Source of the DNA: Deltaproteobacteria bacterium
GTDB lineage: Bacteria; UBA10199; JACPAL01; JACOUP01
Reading direction: 5' to 3'
DNA: 64,000 bases
Assembly (NCBI GenBank): GCA_016177765.1
Contig: JACOUP010000008.1
Coordinates: forward strand, 439,021 to 503,020
Position 1 is the stretch's first letter, and each line of letters starts with the position of its first letter. The notes beneath the pieces are model-generated. The model made no database searches. It saw nothing but the letters and a program-made list of their open reading frames with translations, and had not been told where the DNA came from. This document shows, one piece after another, positions 25,380 to 33,158 of the stretch. The position numbers and the translations under genes are program-made.

Positions 25380-26490
25380 CCCCCATCAAAAAGGCGCTGG
25401 CCGCGCCCCACTGCTGCCAGACAAGGCCGAAGATCAAGCTGGCCGGAAAGGCGGCGATCCCGACAACAAAATGATAAAACCCAAATCCGGTCCCGCGGAG
25501 TTCCGGTGGGACAAGCCTTGAAACGAGCGCCCGTTCGGCCGGTTCCACCAAACCAAAGTAAACCCCATACGCCAGAAAAATGGTGATAAGCGCCGTGGGG
25601 GATTGAAAAACGGCAAAAGCCAAATAAACAGCGGCATAAAAAATCCAGCCAATAAGGATCATCGGGCGAGGACCGATTTTGTCGGAAAATCGGCCTCCCC
25701 AATAGGTTGAAAAACTTTTAAAGAGGTGGTGCAAGGACCACAAAAGGGCAATCCCGCTCGCGGTAACCCCTGCCTTGGACAACCGGAGGATCAGAAAGGC
25801 ATCGGTAGAATTACCGAGGGCAAAAAGGAATAGCACCAGTAAAAAGAATTTAAAATTGGGAGTCAATCGCCGCCACCCGGTAGAGAGATTGAACGGTTGA
25901 ACCGGCTCCGTCGTAAAATCTTTTTTATCTTCCTTTAACCCCAGGAGGAGGATCAGAAGTGCGATCACCCCGGGAATCGCGGTGAGAAGGAAAATTTTTC
26001 GCAAACCAAAACCGGGGATCATCAGCAAGAGGGCCGCCACCAAGGGACCGACCACCGCACCGGTATGATCCATCGCCCGGTGAAAACCGTAAGCGGTCCC
26101 CCTCTGTTCGGGAGGAGTGACATCGGCAATCAGGGCATCACGAGGTGACGTCCGCAACCCCTTCCCTACCCTGTCAAAAAACCGCAGGGCAAAAACAAAC
26201 GGCCACGAACGGGCAATCCCGATCAATGGCCGAACCAACCCGGCAAGCCCATAGCCAGAAACGATGAGCGGTTTCCTTTTTTTTACCGCATCTGTCCAGA
26301 GTCCGGAAACAACTTTTAAAAGGGAGGCGGTCGCCTCGGCAACCCCTTCAATCAGACCCAGCGCCACCAGACCAGCCCCGAGGAGGCTGGAGAGAAAAAC
26401 CGGAAGCAACGGGTAGACCATTTCGCTTGAAAAATCGTTGAAGAAACTGACCAGGCCCAACAGGAGAACGGTGCGCGGGATCTTTTTCAT
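25324..26490 (-). CDS. MFS transporter
   Basis: A 388-residue, 12-helix major facilitator. The loop motif DRVGKGLRTSPRDALIADVT near residue 105 and the N-terminal SFFNDFSSEMVYPLLPVFL mark a subgroup often found beside metal or arsenic resistance genes. Its 3' end overlaps arsC convergently. It may be cotranscribed with the upstream moa/tauE cluster, but the 45-bp gap to tauE leaves this open. Substrate unknown. Confidence 0.85.
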   Translation of the reverse strand: MKKIPRTVLLLGLVSFFNDFSSEMVYPLLPVFLSSLLGAGLVALGLIEGVAEATASLLKVVSGLWTDAVKKRKPLIVSGYGLAGLVRPLIGIARSWPFVFALRFFDRVGKGLRTSPRDALIADVTPPEQRGTAYGFHRAMDHTGAVVGPLVAALLLMIPGFGLRKIFLLTAIPGVIALLILLLGLKEDKKDFTTEPVQPFNLSTGWRRLTPNFKFFLLVLFLFALGNSTDAFLILRLSKAGVTASGIALLWSLHHLFKSFSTYWGGRFSDKIGPRPMILIGWIFYAAVYLAFAVFQSPTALITIFLAYGVYFGLVEPAERALVSRLVPPELRGTGFGFYHFVVGIAAFPASLIFGLVWQQWGAASAFLMGASLAFAASVLLFLRPIRV

Positions 26491-26535
26491 ACCAAGGTGG
26501 TTTACCTAATAACTGGCTCGTTTTGAAAAGGATAC

Positions 26536-27285
26536 TTATTTTTGGAGAAGGAGTCTCCCCGAAATATACAGGATGAGGAGGGCGGTGATCCTTTGGATGG
26601 CAAGCCTTGGGAGTTTTTGAGAACCGAGACGACTGCCGATCTGCCCCCCCAGAAAAACGGCAACCAACAGGGGAAGAACCTCCGAGATCTCAAAAGAGAG
26701 TCCGCTTTTTGAAAACTGCCCGATCAGGCCGGCCATGGAATTAACCAGAATGAAAAAACTGGCGGCCGCGGCGGCCTCTTTGGAATCGGCCCATCCGAGA
26801 ATCATCAGAAGCGGGGAAAGATAGATCCCCCCTCCGATCCCGACCAAGCCTGAAAAAAAACCCAAAACAGCACCGATCGGAATCCCCGTAACCCAGGCGT
26901 TTCGCCAAGAGAGTTCTGTTCGTCTTTCAAAAGAGTACCCGGATAAAAGCATTCGCAAAGCGGCAACGGCTAAGGAAATCCCCAAAAGGAGGGTAAACAA
27001 TTTTTTCCCTATCGGGACTGTTCCCCCGTAATAAGCCATCGGGATCGAACTCACCACAAACGGCAGGACTCGTCGCAGCGAAAAATGTCCCCCTTTTATA
27101 AAAAACCAACAACCCCCGCAAACCACCACCAGGTTGCAGAGTAGCGCCGTCTGCGGCATGGATTGATAAGGAACCGAAAAAAAAGCGAGCAGGGCCAGAT
27201 AGGTAGAGCCACCGCCGAAACCGGCCATGGAATAAATCAGGGCGGTCAGAAAGAATAGAGGAACAAGAACGATCCAGAGCTCCAT
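26536..27285 (-). CDS. TauE/SafE-family permease
   Basis: A 249-residue membrane protein with the TauE/SafE signature YSMAGFGGGSTYLALLAF near the N-terminus and GFFSGLVGIGGGIYLSPLLMI in the second half (inverted duplication). Members export sulfite, sulfonates or other anions. Its ATG overlaps the moaCB stop by one base, so it is the last gene of the Moco operon. A role in oxyanion traffic linked to molybdoenzymes is possible but unproven. Confidence 0.88.
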   Translation of the reverse strand: MELWIVLVPLFFLTALIYSMAGFGGGSTYLALLAFFSVPYQSMPQTALLCNLVVVCGGCWFFIKGGHFSLRRVLPFVVSSIPMAYYGGTVPIGKKLFTLLLGISLAVAALRMLLSGYSFERRTELSWRNAWVTGIPIGAVLGFFSGLVGIGGGIYLSPLLMILGWADSKEAAAAASFFILVNSMAGLIGQFSKSGLSFEISEVLPLLVAVFLGGQIGSRLGSQKLPRLAIQRITALLILYISGRLLLQK

Positions 27286-28190
27286 CAGTGCCCTCCCCCT
27301 TTCATCATGTTAAAAATGTGGAGGGCGTTTGGAAAAACGGCGGCGATCGATTCCTTCACCCCGCGCGAAGAACCGGGGAGTGTTATCAGCAGTGTCTTGC
27401 CGCGCACGCCAACAACCCCTCTTGAGAGCATCGCATAGGGGGTCCGCCGCTGGCCGTAGGAACGGATCGCCTCCGCAATCCCCGGAACCTCCCGTTCGAT
27501 CAATTCACGCACCGTTTCCACGGTCAGATCCCTCGGCCCCAGACCGGTGCCACCGGTTGTCAGGATCAGATCGATCCCCTCCTCCGTCCAGCCGAGCAGT
27601 TTTCTCCGGATCTCGGTCTTATCATCCGGCACGACCTCATAATGTCGAACAGTGACCGGAAATTTTTGTACCTCCTCCGCAATGATCCTCCCTGATTTGT
27701 CCTCCTTTTTCCCGGACGAGACGCCGTCAGAGGTCACCAGGACAGCGGCGCAGAGCGGTTTTAAGAACTCTTCTTTGAAGTCGCTCTTCCCTCCATGTTT
27801 TTCCAGAAGCCTGGTCTCGCCGATGACGACCTCCTTATCAATCCCTTTGAGCATGTCATAAATGGTGAGCGCGGTCACAGAGGCCGCTGTCAGCGCCTCC
27901 ATTTCAACACCGGTCTTGCCAACAGTCCGCACCTCCGTCCTGATAATAATTTTTCCATCACCCAATTCGTACCGGATGCCGACGTAATCCAGGGGTAGCG
28001 GGTGACAGTAGGGGATTAATTCCCAGGTCTTCTTGGCCGCCATGACACCGGCCGCACGGGCCACATCAAGAACATCCCCTTTGGGGGTTTCTCCTCTCTC
28101 CGCCCGCGCGATCGTTTCCTGTCTGGCCAAAACTCTCGATTCGGCGATCGCTGTCCTGAGTGTTTCAATCTTTTCCGAAATGTCGATCAT
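27285..28190 (-). CDS. moaCB: MoaC-MoaB fusion protein of Moco synthesis
   Basis: A 301-residue bifunctional protein. Residues 1-145 are MoaC (cyclic pyranopterin monophosphate synthase) with IPYCHPLPLDYV, GKTGVEMEALTAAS and YDMLKGIDK active-site blocks. Residues 148-301 are MoaB/MogA-like with TTGGTGLGPRDLTVE and LPGSSRGVKE, the molybdopterin-binding and adenylylation fold. The fusion joins steps before and after dithiolene formation. It lies between moaA and tauE in a continuous minus-strand cluster. Confidence 0.94.
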   Translation of the reverse strand: MIDISEKIETLRTAIAESRVLARQETIARAERGETPKGDVLDVARAAGVMAAKKTWELIPYCHPLPLDYVGIRYELGDGKIIIRTEVRTVGKTGVEMEALTAASVTALTIYDMLKGIDKEVVIGETRLLEKHGGKSDFKEEFLKPLCAAVLVTSDGVSSGKKEDKSGRIIAEEVQKFPVTVRHYEVVPDDKTEIRRKLLGWTEEGIDLILTTGGTGLGPRDLTVETVRELIEREVPGIAEAIRSYGQRRTPYAMLSRGVVGVRGKTLLITLPGSSRGVKESIAAVFPNALHIFNMMKGGGH

Positions 28191-28206
28191 AAAACCCTCC
28201 TTTCAG

Positions 28207-29193
28207 TCATCCCCCGATCCCAAACATGCAGGGGGTCCGCTCCCCATCGCTTTGACAAAAACCGTCGTGCCCTTCCCTTTTCCCCTGCAAGAGAGAAACA
28301 ACCTCATTGGCAATTCCCTCGTCGGTAAAATTTTCATTGCGGAGAAAGTCCCGCAGGGAAAAAGAACCGTCATAGGCGAGGCAATCCTGAAATCGGCCGT
28401 CGCTGGAGATCCGGACCCGGTTGCAACTGCCACAGAACGGCTCGGACACCGGACTGATGAAACCGACCAGCGTCCCCAATTCACCCACCTTATAATAGAC
28501 CGCAGGGCCACTCCCCACCCGTTCCGTTGAGGGGATTAAGGTGAACCTCTGCCTGAGGCGTTTCTTCACCTCTTCCAAGGGAACAAAAAGCCCCGGTGCC
28601 AGCTGTCGGGCCGGTCCGATCGGCATCAGTTCGATCAGACGGAGGACAAGTTCATTCCGCGCGGTAAATTCAAGGAGTTTCTCGACCTCACCATCGTTGA
28701 TCCCCTTTTGAACCACCATGTTGATCTTGATCGGTGAAAGACCGACCCGTCTTGCCTCCTGGATCCCTTTCAAGACATCCCCAAGATTTCCCCATCGGGT
28801 AATCTTTCTAAAAATTTCGGGATCGAGGCTATCCAGATGGATGTTCGCCTTTTTAAGGCCGGCCTTTCTCAATTCTTTGGCGAGTGGCGCGAGGAGAATC
28901 CCGTTGGTTGTGAGCAGAACTTCTTCGATCTGCGGAATCGCCTTGAGCTCTCTCACCAATTCAGGGAGCCCCTTTCTGACGAGCGGCTCCCCCCCGGTCA
29001 ACCGGATACGCCGGATCCCCAAACCGGCCAGGATTCTCGCCAACCGGATAATCTCTTCAAAGGAAAGGATCTCCTCATGACAGGCTCGCACAACACCCTC
29101 AAGCGGCATACAGTAGGAGCATCGGATGTTACAAAGCTCTGTCACGGAGAGACGGAGGTAATCAATCTTTCTGGCAAAACGATCAATCAGCAT
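28207..29193 (-). CDS. moaA: GTP 3',8-cyclase
   Basis: A 328-residue radical SAM enzyme that starts Moco synthesis. CNIRCSYCMP near residue 20 binds the SAM [4Fe-4S] cluster. CGSCNRVRISSDGRFQDC near 265-285 supplies the second cluster. The C-terminus ends in GG (FGIGG), required in known MoaA. Its start overlaps the mobA stop by 11 bases. Confidence 0.96.
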   Translation of the reverse strand: MLIDRFARKIDYLRLSVTELCNIRCSYCMPLEGVVRACHEEILSFEEIIRLARILAGLGIRRIRLTGGEPLVRKGLPELVRELKAIPQIEEVLLTTNGILLAPLAKELRKAGLKKANIHLDSLDPEIFRKITRWGNLGDVLKGIQEARRVGLSPIKINMVVQKGINDGEVEKLLEFTARNELVLRLIELMPIGPARQLAPGLFVPLEEVKKRLRQRFTLIPSTERVGSGPAVYYKVGELGTLVGFISPVSEPFCGSCNRVRISSDGRFQDCLAYDGSFSLRDFLRNENFTDEGIANEVVSLLQGKREGHDGFCQSDGERTPCMFGIGG

Positions 29194-29806
29194 GCCGTTC
29201 CTCCAATAATTTCAAATCCTCAGGCCTGTTCACACTCAGACAGGAATCCCCCTCGACAGGAAACCACCTGACCTGAGTCAACTGGGTGCAAAATTCCTTC
29301 ATCGAAAGTTTTCCCGTTTTAAGACAATGACAGACGTGAGGTAAAACGTGCCGCGAATAGAGGGCCATCAGGTACTGCGGCTCTCCATGATGATGGGGGT
29401 GCTTCACCCAAGGGATCACCGCCTCGATTTCATCCTCCACCGCAACGATCTGCCGGATCACCGCCGGATCAAGGAGCGGCATGTCACACCCGACAACAAA
29501 GATCCTGGAGTTGGTGGTATGGCGGAAGGCGGCAAAAATCCCCCCAAGCGGCCCTTGGTCCGGTTCCTCGTCTTGTATAATCAGGGGCCCCGTCAGCGGC
29601 CCCGTCTTTTGGCACAACTGAAGATGAGTGTAAACTTCGGGGGTATTGGTGGCCAAAAGAATTTCGCCGAATACCGAACCGATCACCTCCAAAATTCCTT
29701 CGATAAGAGGCCGCCCCTTGAAAAGGGCAAACGCCTTGTTGGAGCCAAAGCGGGATGATTTGCCACCTGCCAGAATGACGCCGGTCACGTCAGAAATTTT
29801 GGGCAT
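29183..29806 (-). CDS. mobA: molybdenum cofactor guanylyltransferase
   Basis: A 207-residue nucleotidyltransferase that makes the bis-MGD form of Moco required by DMSO-reductase-family enzymes. The N-terminal LAGGKSSRFGSNKA is the GTP-binding signature, and VGCDMPLLDP is the conserved metal site. I chose the ATG at 29806; the longer frame upstream is moaE in another frame. A palindrome encodes WVKHP near residue 135. It fits the NxrA-like enzyme made from the same strand. Confidence 0.94.
   Translation of the reverse strand: MPKISDVTGVILAGGKSSRFGSNKAFALFKGRPLIEGILEVIGSVFGEILLATNTPEVYTHLQLCQKTGPLTGPLIIQDEEPDQGPLGGIFAAFRHTTNSRIFVVGCDMPLLDPAVIRQIVAVEDEIEAVIPWVKHPHHHGEPQYLMALYSRHVLPHVCHCLKTGKLSMKEFCTQLTQVRWFPVEGDSCLSVNRPEDLKLLEERHAD
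29398..29410. repeat. 13-nt palindrome in mobA
   Basis: GGGTG-CTT-CACCC, read in frame on the minus strand as V-K-H-P. Member of the dispersed family. Confidence 0.65.
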
Positions 29807-30176
29807 ATTTTTTCTCCTTACTTTTCCAGATCGGAACCCCTTTTTTGATTTCATCAATGATAAACTGGCAGGCCTCGAAGGCCTCCCTTCGATGGGGAGA
29901 GGAAACGGCAATAACCAGAGACGCCTCCCCCACCGGCACCCACCCGATTCGATGAACAACAGCAATCTTTTCAATGGGCCATTTTTCTTTTGCCGATTGT
30001 ACGATTTTTTCCATCTCACGAACTGCCATCAATCGATGCGCCTCGTAAAACAGTCCTTCAATACCATCCTCACTACGAACGGTGCCGATAAAAGGGACGA
30101 TGGCGCCCGCCGACTTCGTGGCGACCGATTGAAACAGTTTCCAGACCTCGATCGGCTTTTCTGTGATCTCAATCAT
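29790..30176 (-). CDS. moaE: molybdopterin synthase catalytic subunit
   Basis: A 128-residue large subunit of molybdopterin synthase. GTVRSEDGIEGLFYEAHR, VHRIGWVPVGEASLVIAVSSPHR and the C-terminal PIWKSKEK (catalytic Lys) are canonical. I chose the ATG at 30176, which has GGAGG just upstream and lies one base after the moaD stop; a GTG at 30188 is an alternative. Its stop overlaps the mobA start. Confidence 0.95.
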   Translation of the reverse strand: MIEITEKPIEVWKLFQSVATKSAGAIVPFIGTVRSEDGIEGLFYEAHRLMAVREMEKIVQSAKEKWPIEKIAVVHRIGWVPVGEASLVIAVSSPHRREAFEACQFIIDEIKKGVPIWKSKEKKYAQNF

Positions 30177-30177
30177 T

Positions 30178-30423
30178 TCAGCCTCCACTCACCGGGGGGA
30201 TAAACGCAAGTTCGTCACCATCGTGAACCAGCGTCTCCGACGGCACATACTCACAGTTGACGGCGAAACGGGTTGACGGGAGAAACCGTCCCGCCTCGGA
30301 ACGATCACTAAAAAGCCTGAGAAAGAGCTCCTGGGCGGGACAGGGTCGATCAATCTCGACAGTTGCCTCTTCCGACCGAAACCGATTTTTGAGCGTCGCA
30401 AAAAAAAGCAGTTTGATCTTCAT
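30178..30423 (-). CDS. moaD: molybdopterin synthase sulfur carrier subunit
   Basis: An 81-residue ubiquitin-fold protein ending in SGG, the C-terminal Gly-Gly that is thiocarboxylated and donates sulfur to precursor Z. VHDGDELAFIPPVSGG is diagnostic. It overlaps moeA by 4 bases and is followed immediately by moaE. Confidence 0.95.
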   Translation of the reverse strand: MKIKLLFFATLKNRFRSEEATVEIDRPCPAQELFLRLFSDRSEAGRFLPSTRFAVNCEYVPSETLVHDGDELAFIPPVSGG

Positions 30424-31643
30424 CGCTCCCCCTCCAAGAGTTCGATCTCAACCGACTCCCCTTTATGAATTTTTTCTTGGGAGGCCGGGATGATCAGCGT
30501 CGCATTTGCCCTGGCGAGCGGCAGAAGCCTTGCCGACCCTTGAACCCCCGCTGACCGGGCGAGGTAGTGTCCCCCAATATAGTTGACGACCCCACGTAGA
30601 TAATCTTCCTTTCCTTTCGTCCCGGCCAGTTCTTCCTCGGCCTCGGCAACCCTCCTCTCGCGAAAAGGTTGGCGGGCCCCCATCATCTTGAGAAGGGCTG
30701 GCCTTACAAACCGGTCGAAGACCATGTAGGCAGAAACTGGATTACCCGGAAGACCAAAGACAACCGTTTTACCTCTGGTTCCAAAAAGTAACGGCTTCCC
30801 AGGCTTGATTGCCACTTTATGAAAAAGGATCCTGGCCCCCAGCTTTTGAAGAACCTTGGGAACCAGATCGTAGTCACCAGCGGAGACCCCTCCCATGGTG
30901 ATCAAAACATCATACTTCAACTGTTGTTGGATTGTTTGGGCCAGATCCTCCTCGATATCAGACACCTTCGAGACCACAGCCGGTTCAAGCCCTATCTCCT
31001 GAAGAGAAGAGATCAGGGCAGGACCGTTGCTATTATAAATTTCTCCATCACAAAGCGGACGCCCCGGTTCGACAAGCTCACTGCCGGTGGAAATAATCGC
31101 CACCCGGGGTTGACGAAAGACAGAAATATTTTGAATCCCAACAGAGGCAAGAAGGGCAATGGTCCTGGGGGTGATCCGCTCACCCACTTCCAAAATCTTT
31201 TGCCCTTTTAAAACATCCTCCCCCGCCTTGCGGACGTTATCGCCATGAACAACAGACCTAAAGAGACGGCAACTTTTCCCCTCGGATTGGGCCTCCTCGA
31301 ACGGAACAACCGCATCCACTCCTGCTGGAAGAGGAGCCCCCGTCATAATTCGAACGGCTTGGTTCGAAAGTAAGGGCGACCGGCCGGTCGCCCTTACAGG
31401 ACCTGCCCCAACCGTGTTGGCTACTTCGAGCGAGACCGGCGAGGAGAGACAAGCCGCCTTTGTATCGCCGCTACGCACTGCGAAACCATCCATAGCGGCA
31501 TGAGTAAAAGGCGGGAGACAAATTGGGGCAAAAATGGGCGAGGCGAGCCGTCGGAACAGCGTTTGGCACAATGACAACGCCTCTTCCCCAAGGGGGACAA
31601 CATTCTCAAGGATGATTTTATGTGCCTCATTGGCGGTAATCAT
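30420..31643 (-). CDS. moeA: molybdopterin molybdenumtransferase
   Basis: A 407-residue enzyme that inserts molybdate into adenylylated molybdopterin. PPFTHAAMDGFAV near residue 45, IMTGAPLPAGVDAVVP near 98, TTGSELV-like STGSELVEPGRP near 195 and FGLPGNPVSAYM near 290 match the family. Residues 82-91 are encoded by a 28-bp perfect palindrome, in the region that in relatives is a variable surface loop. It is the first Moco gene after tatA. Confidence 0.95.
   Translation of the reverse strand: MITANEAHKIILENVVPLGEEALSLCQTLFRRLASPIFAPICLPPFTHAAMDGFAVRSGDTKAACLSSPVSLEVANTVGAGPVRATGRSPLLSNQAVRIMTGAPLPAGVDAVVPFEEAQSEGKSCRLFRSVVHGDNVRKAGEDVLKGQKILEVGERITPRTIALLASVGIQNISVFRQPRVAIISTGSELVEPGRPLCDGEIYNSNGPALISSLQEIGLEPAVVSKVSDIEEDLAQTIQQQLKYDVLITMGGVSAGDYDLVPKVLQKLGARILFHKVAIKPGKPLLFGTRGKTVVFGLPGNPVSAYMVFDRFVRPALLKMMGARQPFRERRVAEAEEELAGTKGKEDYLRGVVNYIGGHYLARSAGVQGSARLLPLARANATLIIPASQEKIHKGESVEIELLEGER
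31370..31397. repeat. 28-bp perfect palindrome inside moeA
   Basis: GTAAGGGCGACCGG followed directly by its exact reverse complement, with no spacer. It is in frame in moeA and encodes part of VRATGRSPLL. From memory, GGGCGACCGGCCGGTCGCCC cores recur as dispersed repeats in other genomes; no second copy is seen in this window. Confidence 0.8.
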
Positions 31644-31783
31644 AGGCTCTTTTCCAATTCAGCAAGGGCTATTCATCGATTGCCCCTACATCGGGAGGCG
31701 ATGCCGTTTCCAACATCGCCCCGTCCCGTTCCCCATGCCCCGAGCGAAGTCGAGGGGTTTAGGGGGACAAGATCAGAAACATT
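31644..31783. other. repeat-rich gap between tatA and moeA
   Basis: 140 bp without a gene. It holds GGGC-ATTCATCGAT-GCCC-like dyad symmetry at 31666-31685, an inverted pair GGCGATG/CATCGCC at 31697-31720 and CCCCGAGCGAAGTCGAGGGG at 31738-31757. These look like remnants of dispersed palindromic repeats and could attenuate transcription between tatA and moeA. Confidence 0.5.
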
Positions 31784-31960
31784 TTAAAGTTTTAACTGGT
31801 CCTTAATCTCCTTTGTCTCCTTCTCGGCCTCCTTCATCCCCCCCTTGAAATTTTTTAAGAAATCAGCGAGCCCCTTTCCCAGGGCGGGGAGTTTGCTCGG
31901 GCCGAAAATAAGAATCAGCACCCCCACAATGATCGCAATCTCCCATGGTCCTAAACGCAT
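31784..31960 (-). CDS. tatA: Sec-independent translocase subunit TatA
   Basis: A 58-residue protein I found by translating the gap: MRLGPWEIAIIVGVLILIFG followed by PSKLPALGKGLADFLKNFKG and a charged amphipathic tail ending KEIKDQLKL. This is the TatA/E layout: one N-terminal helix, the FGPSKLP hinge, then an amphipathic helix. It lies between the molybdoenzyme operon and the Moco genes on the same strand. The NxrA-like subunit carries a twin-arginine signal, so TatA supplies part of its export route. TatC is not in the window. Confidence 0.93.
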   Translation of the reverse strand: MRLGPWEIAIIVGVLILIFGPSKLPALGKGLADFLKNFKGGMKEAEKETKEIKDQLKL

Positions 31961-31971
31961 AAAACCTCCTC

Positions 31972-31999
31972 GGGTGAACCACCCTTGGGTGAATCACCC
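31972..31999. repeat. tandem palindromes upstream of tatA
   Basis: GGGTG-AAC-CACCC, TT, GGGTG-AAT-CACCC: two units with 15-nt period filling the 39-bp gap between the hemerythrin and tatA genes. Confidence 0.75.
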
Positions 32000-32482
32000 T
32001 TAGCAACATTTTTCATACCGCTCCGGCGGCAAAGACTCCATTTTCTGAAAGACAGAAGAGAGCTCCTGAGGACTGATCACACTATCGATCGCCGGGTAGA
32101 GGATTTTTTCCTCCTTGATATTGTGAGGGCTTAAGAGATCGAGCAGATCCTGTTCTTCTTTTTCCGTATCCGGATTCCCCTGCCCGACCTTGCCATGGAT
32201 CGCCTCCAGCGCCCGACCGATGAGGCGATGTTCTTTGCGCATCACGGCCGTCGGCCCGACATCCCTCATCCCGGTTTTTGATTCGTAAATCGCAAAAAGA
32301 ATCTCTTCCTCCCAGATAATATGTCTTTGCAGGCCAAACTTGAATTGCACGAAGTTCTTCTTGGCCTCACCCCTATTTGTCCTCTTCATCTCCCGATAAT
32401 TCTTGAAGAGAAGATCCAGGCGGTCGTGATCTTTTGCAAAAAAATCGGTCACACTTGGGTGAAGCACCCTTTCAGGAGACAT
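32000..32482 (-). CDS. hemerythrin-like HHE domain protein
   Basis: A 160-residue four-helix protein with the hemerythrin iron-site pattern: KDHDRLD, QRHIIWEEEILF, RKEHRLIGRAL and LSPHNIKEEKILYPAID. Such proteins bind O2 or NO at a di-iron centre or serve in Fe-S repair. I chose the ATG at 32482, preceded by GGAGG; TTG/GTG alternatives lie upstream. It is translationally coupled to the TorD-like chaperone of the molybdoenzyme, which suggests NO or O2 handling linked to that enzyme. A palindrome near its start encodes RVLHPSV. Confidence 0.88.
   Translation of the reverse strand: MSPERVLHPSVTDFFAKDHDRLDLLFKNYREMKRTNRGEAKKNFVQFKFGLQRHIIWEEEILFAIYESKTGMRDVGPTAVMRKEHRLIGRALEAIHGKVGQGNPDTEKEEQDLLDLLSPHNIKEEKILYPAIDSVISPQELSSVFQKMESLPPERYEKCC
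32458..32470. repeat. 13-nt palindrome at the start of the hemerythrin gene
   Basis: GGGTG-AAG-CACCC, read in frame on the minus strand as V-L-H-P at about residues 5-8. Confidence 0.65.
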
Positions 32483-33158
32483 CTTGGCATCCTCCACATT
32501 CAAATTGCGTTGATGAAATGGTTGGGTCAGGACTCCAGCCGGTGACTCCAGGGTGAATGACCCTTGGGTGAATCACCCTTTCCGGCGTGACACCCAGACG
32601 CCGACACTCTGACTCCACAAACTGTGCCAGCCGATGGCCCACTTCACGATAAAAGGGGTGCTGGGCCGACTCGGCCGTCTGACTCCCAAAAAACGAGCCC
32701 CAGCGTCCAAGGTGGTCGGTCATAAACTTCTCTGCCGCCTCCCGACATAACTCGGCCTGTTGAGGCAATCCTTTTTCCTCGCCCCTTTTCTCCTTGAGCC
32801 TAAGCCAGTGCATAAACTCCAGCTCGACGCCGATATGATCCACCCGCTGGTGGGCCGAGTCGGCAACCTCAAAACCGAAGGCGCGGTAAAACCCGGCGAT
32901 ATCGGCCATTCGCTGTGTCTTGAAAAAGATATCCTTGTGACCATATTCGGTTTCATAGGGGGTAATTCCGCCAGCCACGGTCAGCGAGAAGAGACGCGTA
33001 TGCTCCGCCTGAAGTGATTTGAGCGACGCCCCTTTGAGCGCCTTGCGAAAGAGAGCGGTCTCACTCAATCCTCGAAGGAACAAATCGTCCGGGGTGTGAA
33101 AAACAGAGGAAAGAATTTTATAGATTAAGGCCTCGTCTTTGAGTGAATCACTCTTCAT
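32472..33158 (-). CDS. TorD/DmsD-like molybdoenzyme chaperone
   Basis: A 228-residue all-helical protein of the TorD family, which holds molybdoenzyme apoprotein for cofactor insertion before Tat export. LFSLTVAGGITPYETEYG and DIAGFYRAFGFEVADSAHQR, with DHIGVELEFM, are family blocks. The last 40 residues differ from the family: they include palindrome-encoded ERVIHPRVIHPGV and end in a Cys-containing tail. An N-terminal palindrome encodes SDSL. Its ATG overlaps the gamma-subunit stop, so it belongs to the molybdoenzyme operon. Confidence 0.88.
   Translation of the reverse strand: MKSDSLKDEALIYKILSSVFHTPDDLFLRGLSETALFRKALKGASLKSLQAEHTRLFSLTVAGGITPYETEYGHKDIFFKTQRMADIAGFYRAFGFEVADSAHQRVDHIGVELEFMHWLRLKEKRGEEKGLPQQAELCREAAEKFMTDHLGRWGSFFGSQTAESAQHPFYREVGHRLAQFVESECRRLGVTPERVIHPRVIHPGVTGWSPDPTISSTQFECGGCQDVS
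32551..32578. repeat. tandem palindromes near the 3' end of the TorD-like gene
   Basis: GGGTG-AAT-GACCC (one stem mismatch), TT, GGGTG-AAT-CACCC with 15-nt period, in frame as R-V-I-H-P-R-V-I-H-P. Further degenerate units may flank it on both sides. Confidence 0.75.
33141..33153. repeat. compensated palindrome at the TorD-like start
   Basis: GAGTG-AAT-CACTC: the second stem pair is changed on both arms relative to GGGTG-AAT-CACCC. It encodes S-D-S-L at residues 3-6. Confidence 0.55.

Noticed and set aside
27286-31643. A molybdenum cofactor riboswitch in the Moco cluster
   Set aside because: The genes are nearly contiguous, and the only gap (31644-31783) shows repeat remnants, not the riboswitch core fold.
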